The notes: a model not told the origin generated them from the letters alone. A DNA stretch of 64,000 nt from JANXQG01 sp963719885 (GCA_963719885.1 CAVRDP010000035.1:186001-250000), one strand, 5' to 3'; shown: positions 32,801-42,455, counted from the first letter of the stretch. Numbers and translations: made by a program.

Positions 32801-35800
32801 CACTGTCACCGACGCACTGGGGGCTTTTGCGGGCGACCCGCAGCACACAACGACGACGACCTACACCGAGTTGGGGCAGGTCTGGGAAGCTACCGATCCA
32901 CTGGCGCGCACAACCACGTACCAATATGACAACCTCGGTCGCAAGACCGCCGAGATCGACCCGCCGATCACGATGACGCTCGACAACGGCAGCACAAGTT
33001 CGCAGCCGACCTCGCCCACGACCTATTATGGCTACGATGCCGACGGAAACCTAAAGTGGACGACCAACCCGCGGGGTGCCACGGATGCCGGCGGGGCCGG
33101 GCAGGGCGACTGGAACTACACGACTTGGTACTTCTACGACGGACTGAATCGCGAGATCTGCGTGGTCGATCCACAGAGCACCGCATCGTACTCGTGGTCG
33201 GTGCTCGCCGCTCCGGACACGATCTCCCTTAGCCCGCAGCCGAACAAGAGCACCGTCACTGCTTACAACGCCCAGGGCAACGTCTGGACGGTCACGGACC
33301 AACTGGGTCACATGACGACGTATCAATATGACGACCTCGACCGCAAGAAGGCCGAAGTCGATCCTTCGGCGCAGTCATTGCTGAACGGCACCCTGCAAAA
33401 CGTGGCATCGACCACGACGTACACCTACGATGCCAACGGCAACGTTCTTTCTGCAACCGATCCGGACCTTCACACAACCTGGGACGATTACGACGCCCTG
33501 AATCGCGTGGTGAAGACCGTCAGCGCCGATGGCAGCGGCCCCAACGATACGCATTATGCCACCATCACGACCTATGATGCCGTGGGCAACGTCACGAGCG
33601 TGACCGATCCGGACGGCAACGTGACGAGCTACGTTTACGATCGACTGAACCGCCAGATCGAGACCATCGATCCGCTGCACAACACGAGTTTCGATGTGTA
33701 CGACTTGGATAGCAACATTATCCAGGCAACCGACGCCGACGGGCGCACGACGCAATATGCTTATAATCCCTTGAACCAGCAAGTCGAGGAAGACTGGCTC
33801 GCCGGGGCACCCGCTGGCGGGTCCGGCAGCGTTTGCCACACGATCGACACCTACTACAACGCCGCCGGACAGGTTGTGGGCGTCACTGAATCCGATACGC
33901 AGAATGCGTCCAATGCGACCAGCTACGAGTACACCTATGACCAGGACGGTAATGTGCTTACCAGTCGCATGGCCCCCGGCGATCTGACCCAATCCCCGCA
34001 ACTGAGCGGCAGCGGCAGCGCTGTCAGCCTGGGGACGTTCGGCAGCGGCGATTGGAACGGCGACGGGGTCCAAGAACCGCTAACGCTGGTGCCGCTGGCA
34101 AGCAACGTCGGCGGGCTGCAACTCTTCTTCCGCGTCACCGGTGCGCAATTCAGTCCCACCGTTATGCTTGTTCCCTATTCTGCCTTCACCATCGTCAACG
34201 GCAACGTCACGGCGATTAACTGGAGTGCGGCGATTCTCGGGAACAAGCAAGGGTCGGGCGCGGCCTTCGTTTTGGCGAGTGTGCCGTCCGGCGACACTCG
34301 GACATGGTATGCCATCGTGACCTCGGCGGCGGGCTCTTCCGGGACGTTTTCGTGGCAAGGCGTGGCGGACCCGTCGTCGCTGGTTCCTACCGCCATGGTC
34401 ACCCTGAACTACAGTTACGATGCGGCCGGGAACAACACGGCCATGGGCGAAGCCTCGACCGCCAGCAACGATTCCGGCAGCACCATCAGCCAGAAATACG
34501 ACTCGCTGTCGGACCTCACCCAGGTCAAGCAAACAATGGGCAGCACGGTCAACGAACGGGTGGACCTCAGCTACTATAATGACGGCAGCCTGTATACCGT
34601 CAACCGCTACGCTGGCGACGGCACGTCCGCTGTGGCCAGCAGCACCTACGTCTACGATGCCGCAGGAAGATTGACGAGCCTGACCTACAGTTCGCTCAAC
34701 TACATCAACTCCACTAACTTCGTCACGCCAGGCTACACCTTCCAGTACGACCCTGCCGGCAACGTGACATATAGCACCAGTGCCATGGACGGCAGCACGA
34801 ACTTCAGCAATGACGCCAGCGACCAACTTACCAGCGCGACATACAACGGCAGCGGAGGCGAGTCCGGGGCCGCTGCGGCGACCAACGAGTCGTACAGTCT
34901 CGACCAGAATGGCGACCGCACCGGCTCGACTTCACCCACTTCGGCGACGCCAAGCGCCGCGCACTGGTGCGGACAACCGGATCCTTTGGGACGGCACCTA
35001 CAGCTATACCTATGACAAGGATGGCAATCGTATCACGAAGACGCTGGGCGTCAGCGGTGCGACCGTCCGCTACACATGGGACCCGCGCAACCGGCTCGTG
35101 CAGGAGACGAATTACAACAGCCTGGCCAACGCCACGGCGCAGCAGAATGCCACGCAGACGGTCACGTACACGTACGATGCGTATGGCAGCCGCATCCGCG
35201 AGACGGTAACGGTTGGCAGCACGACGACCTACGATTACCTGGCCTACGCGGGCGGCAGCGGGCAGGCCCTGCTGGAGTTTTCCGCCACGAGCGGCCTGGC
35301 CACAAGCACGCCGGTGTTGACCGATGAGTACCTCGTCGGGCTGGGGCAAGTCTTCGCCGACGATGAAGTCGCGGCGAGCAACCGCGCCGGGCAGACGACC
35401 TACCCTGGAGGGCAGCCTAGCCCCAACGCTTCTCCGGGGGCGGTGTGGATTCTCGCAAACCAGTTGGGTACGGCTTGCGACCTGGCGTTTTACTCGGTGA
35501 TCACCGGCGGCCCGTGGCTGATGACGCATCGGGTGTTCGATTCGTTTGGGAGCATGGAGAGCAGCACGCCGGGGGCGTCCCACGCCGGGTATACGGTCGG
35601 CACGAACGTGGCCTACGCCGGGATGTTCGTGGACCCCAACACCGGCCTGCAAGACGACAGTGCCCGCTGGTACGACGCCAATGTCGGGCAGTTCGTCAGC
35701 CCGGACCCCAGTGGTTCGGCCGGCAGCGGCACGAACCTGTACGCCTACTGCGGCAACGAACCAACCATCGCCAGAGACCCGACTGGACTGCAAACGGAAT

Positions 35801-37043
35801 ACTCAGGGTCGAATAGCAGCACTTTCTCCGCCAGCATTCCTACGGCAGGCACGGACTTTGGGCAGTTGCTGGATCCTCCGCACTTGATCCTCAGCGGGGA
35901 CGGACCGGGGTCTTCGTTCGACTCGACTCCGCCTTCGATGTCTTATGAAGACTTGTCGCAAGTCGGTTTACCCTCCCTGCAAGGCGACTTGTTTCCACAG
36001 CCGCAACCGGTTGCTCAAACGCCGTCGAATAGCTTCATGCCGATTTCGGTGAATCAAAACTCGGATTGGCCTGGTCTTGCGGAAATCAACGAGCAGCGGC
36101 GGTACGACAACGTCCTCGCCGCTCAGCGAGATCAGATCATACAAGATCAAAAGGAATTCAACGAATTCAATCGCACCGGCAACGTGACGGCAAGCGGCCC
36201 GGTCGAGGCGTTCGCAAAGTCAGTGGTTTTCGGGGCGGCGAACGTCTCGCGGGTCGTCACGGAGCCGCTTCTTATCGCAACCGATACGGCGACCATACTT
36301 GGGACGGCAGCCTATAACAGCCAGTCTGGGTCGCCACCGGTTGAGCTTCCGATTTTCAGCATGAGCTACCAGTCGTGCGAGCAGCGCATGGCCGCGGGCG
36401 AATCGTATGCAAGCGTGGCATGGTCGGGCGCTCGCACGCGCCGGTCAACACGTTTACGTTCGGGGCGTACGGGACCGCGGAAGGCACGTGGAACTACATG
36501 CAAACCGGAAGCCCGCAAGCGATGCAGACCGCAACGGGCGGGCAACTAATGCTCACGCTTGCCGCAGCTTCCGTGCCGCCAACTCCCGCGTTGCCCGCCG
36601 TCTTGGACCCCTACGCTGGTTCCCCAATGGGAACGGTCCCTGGTGGGATGTACCCGCCAAGCAGCGTTTCAACGCCTTACGGCGCTGCGGTTCAAAACTA
36701 TTGGACGGCCTCGCTACAAGCACGTTCCGACGTTCAGGGAGGAGCACCCGTCTTTAGGGCGGGACTAACCGGCGTCCAGAACACCGCCGATGCGCAATAC
36801 TGGTCGTTATCGAACCCTGTAGCAACTCCAGGCTATGCCAGTAAGATGGGGATGCCGACCATTACTCCTCCACCTGGCCAATATCCTTGGATGATGGGTG
36901 GGACAGTTCAGTCCGGGGTGCCGGTCATCGTTCGCCCTGCACCTGGACTTGGCGCCAATGTCGGCGGCAACCTTGAGGCCGTCGTTACCCCAAACGGAGT
37001 GCAGATCAATTGGTTTTCGGTTGGCAAGGAACCCGTACATTAA
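23884..37043 (+). CDS. Giant RHS/YD-repeat protein with delta-60, PKD and LRR domains (four frameshifts)
   Basis: The current ATG at 23884 lies in the IS66 terminal repeat; the native start is 22105. Order of domains: basic leader with VESLEARQLLSGG; beta-propeller-like delta-60 repeats (FALARYNSDGSLD type) at 24540-25780; two PKD-like domains (SIDWGDGSTPDTGTA) at 25800-26480; Ser/Thr-rich linker; LRR to about 27380; transglutaminase-like fold lacking the usual Cys (AGNDWDTDALMVALL, FDHAWLQ, YLDPTWK); RHS N-terminal region at 29690; YD repeats 30100-35250; RHS core GMFVDPNTGLQDDSARWYDA and PSGSAGSGTNLYAYCGNEP. The last roughly 400 residues are the variable, toxin-like tip (LSNPVATPGYASKMGMP, GANVGGNLEAVVTPNG). 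Frames shift near 27328, 27383, 34950 and 36430. It is probably exported. Confidence 0.85.
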
Positions 37044-37052
37044 CGATTTACC

Positions 37053-37334
37053 ATGAGCAGTTTTCAACTCAACAGCAACGAAGAACTTTACGGCTACCTC
37101 GTATCGCTGGCTGACACTCTGAGGCAGAAGGGCAGAGACGACTTGGCCGACCAAGTTTCATTGGCGAGTCAATTTGCATTTGGATCTGCAAGCGAGTTTC
37201 TCCACGAGGGGCTGATCGCCCTCATGTCAATTCAGCCGAAGTGTCGTGGCATTCTTTCGGAGGATCAGCAACAGGGCCTAGAAAGTGTTGTCCAGCAAAT
37301 CAAATCCGCCTTCGAGAAGATCGGCGGCGCATAA
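37053..37334 (+). CDS. Small protein, candidate immunity partner of the RHS tip
   Basis: 93 residues, starting 9 bp after the RHS stop: MSSFQLNSNEELYGYLVSLA ... SAFEKIGGA. It is acidic and helical with no signal peptide. A short cytosolic gene immediately behind an RHS C-terminus is the normal place of an immunity gene. I do not recognise the family; the role is inferred from position. Confidence 0.55.
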   Translation: MSSFQLNSNEELYGYLVSLADTLRQKGRDDLADQVSLASQFAFGSASEFLHEGLIALMSIQPKCRGILSEDQQQGLESVVQQIKSAFEKIGGA

Positions 37335-37393
37335 ACAACCTCTGGGCCGGCGCACCCACAAACGCTACCTTTCGTGCTACGTGCTACAGATTT

Positions 37394-38299
37394 CTAACGC
37401 GATAACCCAAGCTTCTTGGCTACTGAATAATCTCTTTGCGCCTTTTCTGATTCGCCTTTTTTCGCGTAGGCGTTGCCGCGGACAAGGTACGCGAAGGCTA
37501 GGTTTGCATCGAGCTTGATTGCCTCGCTACAGTCTGCGATTGTTTTGTCAAGTTCGCCTCTTAGCTGGTAAGCGTAGCCGCGGTTACAGCGTGCGGTTGC
37601 CATTGTCGGGTCGAGACGGATGGCATCGCTCAAGTCTATAATCGCCTTGCCGAGTTCGCGTTTTTTTACGTATGCGTTGCCGCGGTTGCAGTATGCCGAG
37701 GCCAATTTCGGGTCAAGACGGATGGCCTCGCTACAGTCCGCGATTACATCGTCAAGATCGCCTTTTGTCAGGTACACCATGCCACGGTCGCCGTACGCCG
37801 CGGCATTGTTCGGGTCGAGTCGGATAACTTCGGAGTAGTCCGTGATTGCCTTGTCGAGTTCACCTTTTCTCCAACGGGCAAAGCCGCGGTTAAAGTACTC
37901 AGTCGCATACTTCGGATCGATCCGGATGGCCTCGGTATGGTCAGCAATTTCTTTGCCAAAGTCGCCTTTTCGTCGATAGGCGAGACCACGATTTCCGTAC
38001 GCCGTGGCGTTGTTCGGATTGAGCCGGATGGCGTCCGTGTAGTCCGCGATTGCCTTGTCGAATTCACCCGCTTCAACATGGGCGTTGCCGCGGCAGTAGT
38101 ACGCGGTGGCCAATTTGGGGTCGAGACGGATGGCCTCTGTGTAACGACGGATGGCCAAATCGAAATCCTTCTTCTGGCGTGCCTCTGCACCCTGTTGAAG
38201 TGCCTCCTGCACTTCGCTGTCTCGCTCCAATGCGCCTGCCACGCTTGCAACGGAAAGCAACATCGCAATAAGCAACGAATCGAGTCTAGTTGTTCTCAT
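37394..38299 (-). CDS. Exported TPR protein
   Basis: GGAG lies 8 bases before ATG 38299 (MRTTRLDSLLIAMLLSVASV), making this start better than the ATG six bases upstream. After the signal peptide there are eight 34-residue TPR units, each like AIADYTDAIRLNPNNATAYG. It is 301 residues long. TPR arrays mediate protein contacts; the partner is unknown. It is convergent with the RHS/immunity pair. Confidence 0.85.
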   Translation of the reverse strand: MRTTRLDSLLIAMLLSVASVAGALERDSEVQEALQQGAEARQKKDFDLAIRRYTEAIRLDPKLATAYYCRGNAHVEAGEFDKAIADYTDAIRLNPNNATAYGNRGLAYRRKGDFGKEIADHTEAIRIDPKYATEYFNRGFARWRKGELDKAITDYSEVIRLDPNNAAAYGDRGMVYLTKGDLDDVIADCSEAIRLDPKLASAYCNRGNAYVKKRELGKAIIDLSDAIRLDPTMATARCNRGYAYQLRGELDKTIADCSEAIKLDANLAFAYLVRGNAYAKKGESEKAQRDYSVAKKLGLSR

Positions 38300-38723
38300 G
38301 ATCATTTCTCCTTTCGTTGTGCTTTGTTTGTCATCAATGTCGGCCCTGCCAGGTTTTCCGGCGTCGCTTCCGGCGGCACGGCTTTCCGCGTCCGGCATCA
38401 GCCGCAATCCCAGGTGCGCAGCGGCCGGTCGGCCTTGTGCGCCGAATCGACAAATTCGCCCCTCCCGAATTGCCCAAGGTGTGCCACTATCCTATGCATT
38501 GTAGAGCGGCAGCGTGACGCACGCAATCACAGGCAAGTTCGTGGCGGCAATCAAGTGCCTCTCCGACGGCGAGTGGTACGCAATGGCAGGCCGGTGTGGG
38601 CAAGCCGAAAGCCTGAAGTCGTGAGACGAACCGAATCGGCAATGTGGCCTAGTTGGGTCGCTGCTGGTATACTGGCAGAATCCGATACGGGATTCGTAGG
38701 TTGTCAAATATCGGGAGTGAATC

Positions 38724-38948
38724 ATGAAGAAGCACGTTTCCTTGGCCGTCGTGGTGTTTCTGGCATTCTTGACTGTCGTGATGCCTTCGATTGCTGTCGA
38801 ACCGAAGTCGGCCCAGGAAGCCTTGCAGAACGGGAAGTCGTTCTTCAACAAACGAAATTTCGATGCGGCTATCGCTGCCTACACGGAAGCGATTTGGATC
38901 GCCCCGCGCAATGATGATGTTTTAATGGCGAAGTTCGCAAAGGAATAA
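38724..38948 (+). CDS. Short exported protein with one TPR unit
   Basis: 74 residues: signal peptide MKKHVSLAVVVFLAFLTVVM, then EALQNGKSFFNKRNFDAAIA and AYTEAIWIAPRNDDVL. It ends abruptly after about one repeat. It resembles the start of the neighbouring TPR protein and is probably a truncated paralogue. Confidence 0.6.
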   Translation: MKKHVSLAVVVFLAFLTVVMPSIAVEPKSAQEALQNGKSFFNKRNFDAAIAAYTEAIWIAPRNDDVLMAKFAKE

Positions 38949-38955
38949 AACGACG

Positions 38956-39384
38956 ATGAAACGAATGACCGGACGCTTTTTGAGTCACTCCTGGAAGTGC
39001 TGCGGGAAGTCGCGAGGAAGTGCGAAGTTTTGCCCCGAATGCGGAACTCCGAAGCCGCCTGAAAATGACGCCGCGGAAATGCTGGCCTTCTTCCAGCAGC
39101 AGCGGGATACGAGCGAGAAGTCCGCCCAATCATGGAAGAAACGGGCCGACGAGGATTTTTCAAAAAGCTCTGAAATGCGGCGACTTGCAGAAGAGTGCGA
39201 CCGTTGTAGCGACGAAGAATTTCCAGACTTGTGCCGTGCGAACAAGCAGATCGGGGTAAGCGTCAAAGAATCGCCAGTGCCTTTCGCAGCCCCAAGTCCG
39301 CTGCCGGGCCACGGTGCAAGTTACGATAATCGAGACGGGCAAGACTGGCGGCGCGTTGGCGTGGTTCCCAGGATTTCCCGTTGA
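38956..39384 (+). CDS. Zinc-ribbon-like small protein
   Basis: It starts 7 bp after the short TPR gene. WKCCGKSRGSAKFCPECGTP is a two-knuckle zinc-ribbon pattern, followed by PKPPENDAAEMLAFFQQQRD and a charged coiled-coil (SWKKRADEDFSKSSEMRRLA). The C-terminal 40 residues look less convincing. The function is unknown. Confidence 0.5.
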   Translation: MKRMTGRFLSHSWKCCGKSRGSAKFCPECGTPKPPENDAAEMLAFFQQQRDTSEKSAQSWKKRADEDFSKSSEMRRLAEECDRCSDEEFPDLCRANKQIGVSVKESPVPFAAPSPLPGHGASYDNRDGQDWRRVGVVPRISR

Positions 39385-39394
39385 ATCCTATAGA

Positions 39395-39453
39395 AAGGCC
39401 CGGCGGGGCCTTCGAGCCTCTTTCCAGAGACCCTACCAGACCCGCCGGGCCTT
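39395..39453 (-). repeat. 13-bp perfect inverted repeat downstream of the template repeat
   Basis: AAGGCCCGGCGGG (39395-39407) and CCCGCCGGGCCTT (39441-39453) are perfect complements around a 33-base spacer. On the minus strand it lies about 90 bp after the DGR template repeat and may end or fold the template transcript. Confidence 0.75.
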
Positions 39454-39540
39454 GCGGTTTTGCCCTGATCCGGCACTGGCCGGGTCGGGGGCGGGACCTT
39501 GTCCTGTTCGGCGGACGTGTTCCAATCTCCGTCGAGCTAG

Positions 39541-39660
39541 GGAGGCACGGAAGCCCAGGTTGTTGTTGCGGTTCCCAGGCTCGTTGTTGTTGCGGTTCGC
39601 CGAACGGCAGTTCCTGGCGTCGTTGTTCCAGCTCCCGCCCCGGTTCACGCGGTTCGAGCC
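39541..39660 (-). repeat. DGR template repeat (TR)
   Basis: On the minus strand this 120-bp block would read SNRVNRGGSWNNDARNCRSA and NRNNNEPGNRNNNLGFRAS, rich in AAC codons as expected of a template. Aligned without gaps to 41318-41437 it differs at 19 positions. 18 of these are adenines in the template (30 adenines in all), and the only other is C to T at 39579. Its first bases overlap the last codons of the reverse transcriptase. Confidence 0.95.
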
Positions 39661-40667
39661 TCCTTCGGACAAGACCCCTCGATGCTTTCAAGGACGCGGT
39701 GGCGGAACGTCATGCTTTCCGCCCGCCTCACGAACGCCAACAGCGGCTCGACGTGCCGGGCAACTTCCTCCTCCGTCCAGCGACCGCTCATGTAGTTGTC
39801 CTGGTACTGGGCCATCTTGTGGCGGAAGCGGGTCCGGCTTCGGGCGGCCAGTCGGACTCGCCCGGGATACACGCGGTAGCCCAGGAAGGTCATCCCGCGA
39901 GAACATGCGTTCAAGCAAACCGGTTTCATCTCCAACTTGAGCGCGCCGCCGAGAAAGTGGGCGATCTCGTTGCCGAGTTGCCGCAGCCGCTGTTTCTGCG
40001 AGTCCCACACGACGAAGTCGTCCATGTAACGCACGTAGCGATGGCAGTGCATGGTCTCCTTCAGGTGATGATCGAGGATGGCCAGGTAGTGATTGGCAAA
40101 GAACTGGCTGGTGAGGTTCCCGATCGGTACGCCCCGGCCCGGCGACGCCGCGTGGCTGTTAATGACGCCGTCCAAAAGGGCCAGCAGCACGGGGTCCTTA
40201 AACCGGCGGCTAAGCAGCCCCTTCAGTACTTCGTGATGGATGCTGTCGAAGTATTTCCGCACGTCCATCTTCAAGTACCAGTCTCCGCGCCGGGAGAAGC
40301 AGGCTGCCCGAGCGATGGCTCCGTCCAACCCCTTGCCTCTTCGGCAGGCGTAGCTGTCGTGGATCTGGTACGACTCGAAGTGAGGCTCCACGACGTTGAT
40401 GATCGCGTGCTGCGCCACGCGGTCGCGGAAGGGGGCGACGCAGATCATTCGCTCCTTCGGGTCGTAGACCTTGAACGTCCGGTAGGGTGCCCAGGCCACG
40501 GAGGCGGAGAACAGTTTCTCGCGCAGGATACGCAGCCGCGCATCCAGATCGGCACGAAAGCGAAGGACCTCCGCCTTCGCCCGCTTGCCTCGGGAGGCTT
40601 TCCAAAACGCCAGCCGCAGGTTGTCGGCATTGGCGATGCGTTCGATAAGCTCACCCGCCCGTTTCAT
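39645..40667 (-). CDS. DGR-type reverse transcriptase
   Basis: The ATG at 40667 (MKRAGELIERIANADNLRLA) fits DGR enzymes better than the TTG at 40679. Motifs: NLRLAFWKASRGKR, LKMDVRKYFDSIHHEVL (catalytic D), GVPIGNLTSQFFANHYLAIL (the DGR-type domain 4 with SQ) and YVRYMDDFVVWDS (YMDD). It is 340 residues long and intact. It copies the template RNA with adenine-directed errors to make cDNA that replaces the variable repeat. It overlaps the HRDC gene by 17 bp, and its last codons overlap the template repeat. Confidence 0.96.
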   Translation of the reverse strand: MKRAGELIERIANADNLRLAFWKASRGKRAKAEVLRFRADLDARLRILREKLFSASVAWAPYRTFKVYDPKERMICVAPFRDRVAQHAIINVVEPHFESYQIHDSYACRRGKGLDGAIARAACFSRRGDWYLKMDVRKYFDSIHHEVLKGLLSRRFKDPVLLALLDGVINSHAASPGRGVPIGNLTSQFFANHYLAILDHHLKETMHCHRYVRYMDDFVVWDSQKQRLRQLGNEIAHFLGGALKLEMKPVCLNACSRGMTFLGYRVYPGRVRLAARSRTRFRHKMAQYQDNYMSGRWTEEEVARHVEPLLAFVRRAESMTFRHRVLESIEGSCPKEARTA

Positions 40668-41122
40668 CTTTGTGCCCAATCCCTACTCGGACCACCGCGA
40701 GGAAAGCCTCCCCGTACTTTTCGGCCTTGGCGTCCCCAAACCCGTTGATCGTCTTCAATTCGGCTATCGTGGCGGCGCGGTTCTTGGCCATCTCGGCCAG
40801 GTGTTCGTTGGTGCAGACGGCGTATACCGGGATCGCTTCCTTCGCAGCCAACTCCTTGCGGGCCTCCCGCAAGCGGACGAACACCCCAAAATCGTCCGCC
40901 GAGAGGATCTCTTTGTAGTCCACACGCGCGGCCCCCCGCTTTTCCCTCCGGTAATGGGCCGCTCAATAAATACTCCACGCAGAAGCACCAGCAGGGCGTG
41001 TCGCCGTTCTCGACCAACTCCTTCTGCACGGAGACGGCGCGATTGGACCGCAGGAACCGGTTCAATTCCTCCTCCGCTCCCGTATCCCCCGTCGCCGGGA
41101 TCGTAAATAACTTAAACTGCAT
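40651..41122 (-). CDS. HRDC-domain DGR accessory protein (frameshifted at a G6 run)
   Basis: It starts at ATG 41122 with MQFKLFTIPATGDTGAEEEL and continues NRFLRSNRAVSVQKELVENG, the N-terminal pattern of HRDC-type DGR accessory proteins. At the six-C run 40932-40937 (G6 on the coding strand) the frame is lost; removing one G gives ...KAGAARVDYKEILSADDFGV and the HRDC domain LREARKELAAKEAIPVYAVC, AATIAELKTINGFGDAKAEK. The corrected length is about 156 residues. HRDC proteins take the place of Avd in some DGRs and probably bind nucleic acid with the reverse transcriptase. Confidence 0.85.
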
Positions 41123-41239
41123 TTCGCACTTTGCTCAGGTGAACAATACGCCGACCAAACTTCGCCAGGGCTTCGCCCTGGACCGAGGAACACCTTGTTC
41201 TGCACGGTTCACTCACTCCGCCTGTGCTTGCCCGGCTAC

Positions 41240-41260
41240 GGCCCGGCTGCGCTTCGGGCC
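41240..41260 (-). repeat. Hairpin downstream of the variable repeat
   Basis: GGCCCG (41240-41245) pairs with CGGGCC (41255-41260) around a 9-base loop, 57 bp past the end of VR in the coding direction. Hairpins or cruciforms just after VR aid retrohoming in the Bordetella phage DGR. That role here is inferred. Confidence 0.5.
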
Positions 41261-41296
41261 TACGCTCGGACTGCGCACCGGCTTCGCTCGCTCTCC

Positions 41297-42295
41297 TTAC
41301 TTGTCCGCCGGAACTTGGGAGGCACGGAAGCCCAGGTAGATGATGCGGTGCCCAGACACGACGTTGAAGCGGGACGCCGAACGGCAGTACCCGGCGTCGA
41401 TGCTCCAGCTCCCGCCCCGGCCCACGCGGATCGAGCCCGCCGAAGGCCCCGTTGGATCGTCCGTCGGCGACTTCGTATAGTAGTCCGCGCCATACCAATC
41501 CGCGCACCACTGCCAAGCGTTTCCGTGCATGTCGTAGAGCCCGAAGGCGTTGGGCTTGAACTTTCCTACGGGCGACGTGAACACGTAGCCGTCGCTGGCC
41601 TTGATTGTCCCCTTCCAGTCCGGGAACTTCGCCTTGGCCGTTGCGTCGGCCACGTTCGCCACCTTAGCCAGTGTCTCGGGATCGTCGCCGCTATAGTAGC
41701 GGGTTGTCGTCCCGGCCCGGCAGGCGTATTCCCACTCGGCCTCCGTAGGCAGTCGGTAGGTCTTGCCTTCTTTTTTGCTGAGCCATTTGCAGAAGGCCAC
41801 TGCGTCGTTCCAGCTTACGTTGACCACCGGGTGCTCGTCGGTCTGCTCGAAACCCGCGTTCCGCCACGAATAATCCTTGTTGAAATCGAACGTCTTCTTC
41901 TCGGCGTCCCATCCATAGGCCCCCGGATTGTCGCCCTTCTCCGCGTCCGTCTTGTAAGCCGAATCCTTGACGAACTGGCGGAACTGGCCCCGCGTCACAT
42001 GATATGTGCCCAGGTAGAATGGCTTGGTAATCCGCACCCGGTGCTGCGGATGCTCGTCCTTGAAGAAATCCGCCGTGAGAAAATCCATGCCGTAGTTCTT
42101 CTTGAAGAAGGCAGCCGTTTCCTCCGCCGACTCACCGCTGCCCATCTTGAACTCGCCCGCCGGGATGAGAACGAGTTCCATCTTCACCCCACCGCCCAAG
42201 TCTACCGCAACCTTCTTTGGCGGCTCTTTCGGCTCGCTGAAAGCGGTCCCCGCCATTGCGAAAAGCACGATGCACCCAATCAGGACGTTTCTCAT
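41297..42295 (-). CDS. DGR target: secreted FGE-sulfatase/C-type-lectin-fold variable protein
   Basis: ATG 42295 with GGAGGA upstream gives the signal peptide MRNVLIGCIVLFAMAGTAFS; the long upstream frame to 42625 overlaps the IS66 transposase and is not used. The mature protein is a formylglycine-generating-enzyme-like domain: LVLIPAGEFKMGSGES, VTRGQFRQFV, PVVNVSWNDAVAFCKWLSKK, RLPTEAEWEYACRAGTTTRY, NAFGLYDMHGNAWQWCADWY. The C-terminus RVGRGGSWSIDAGYCRSASR to LGFRAS is the variable repeat. It is 332 residues long. The fold tolerates many surface residues, making it a diversified binding protein; its ligand is unknown. Confidence 0.93.
   Translation of the reverse strand: MRNVLIGCIVLFAMAGTAFSEPKEPPKKVAVDLGGGVKMELVLIPAGEFKMGSGESAEETAAFFKKNYGMDFLTADFFKDEHPQHRVRITKPFYLGTYHVTRGQFRQFVKDSAYKTDAEKGDNPGAYGWDAEKKTFDFNKDYSWRNAGFEQTDEHPVVNVSWNDAVAFCKWLSKKEGKTYRLPTEAEWEYACRAGTTTRYYSGDDPETLAKVANVADATAKAKFPDWKGTIKASDGYVFTSPVGKFKPNAFGLYDMHGNAWQWCADWYGADYYTKSPTDDPTGPSAGSIRVGRGGSWSIDAGYCRSASRFNVVSGHRIIYLGFRASQVPADK
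41318..41437 (-). repeat. DGR variable repeat (VR)
   Basis: The 3'-terminal coding segment of the target gene, homologous to the template repeat. The last 20 bases in the coding direction (ending GGCTTCCGTGCCTCC) and the block coding CRSA are unchanged, while AAC codons of the template have become ATC, GTC, CAC, TAC, TTC, AGC and others. The invariant GC-rich 3' end is the expected initiation-of-mutagenic-homing region. Confidence 0.95.
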
Positions 42296-42455
42296 AACGT
42301 GTCCTCCCATGAGAGATTTTACTGGCCTGGCGATGCTCGCGCCGAACCACGATGGCGAATGGACCCTGCCGAATGGTAGGAATCTTGAGCAAACGCAACT
42401 CGCCCTGATTTTATCGCGGACGCCGGACACTGGGAAGAGTCCCTGGAAAAGCCGC

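Noticed and set aside
39433..39672. Protein-coding gene on the minus strand reading GGSWNNDARNCRSANRNNN
   Set aside because: This is the DGR template repeat. It has no own start that fits and its homology is to the 3' end of the target gene.
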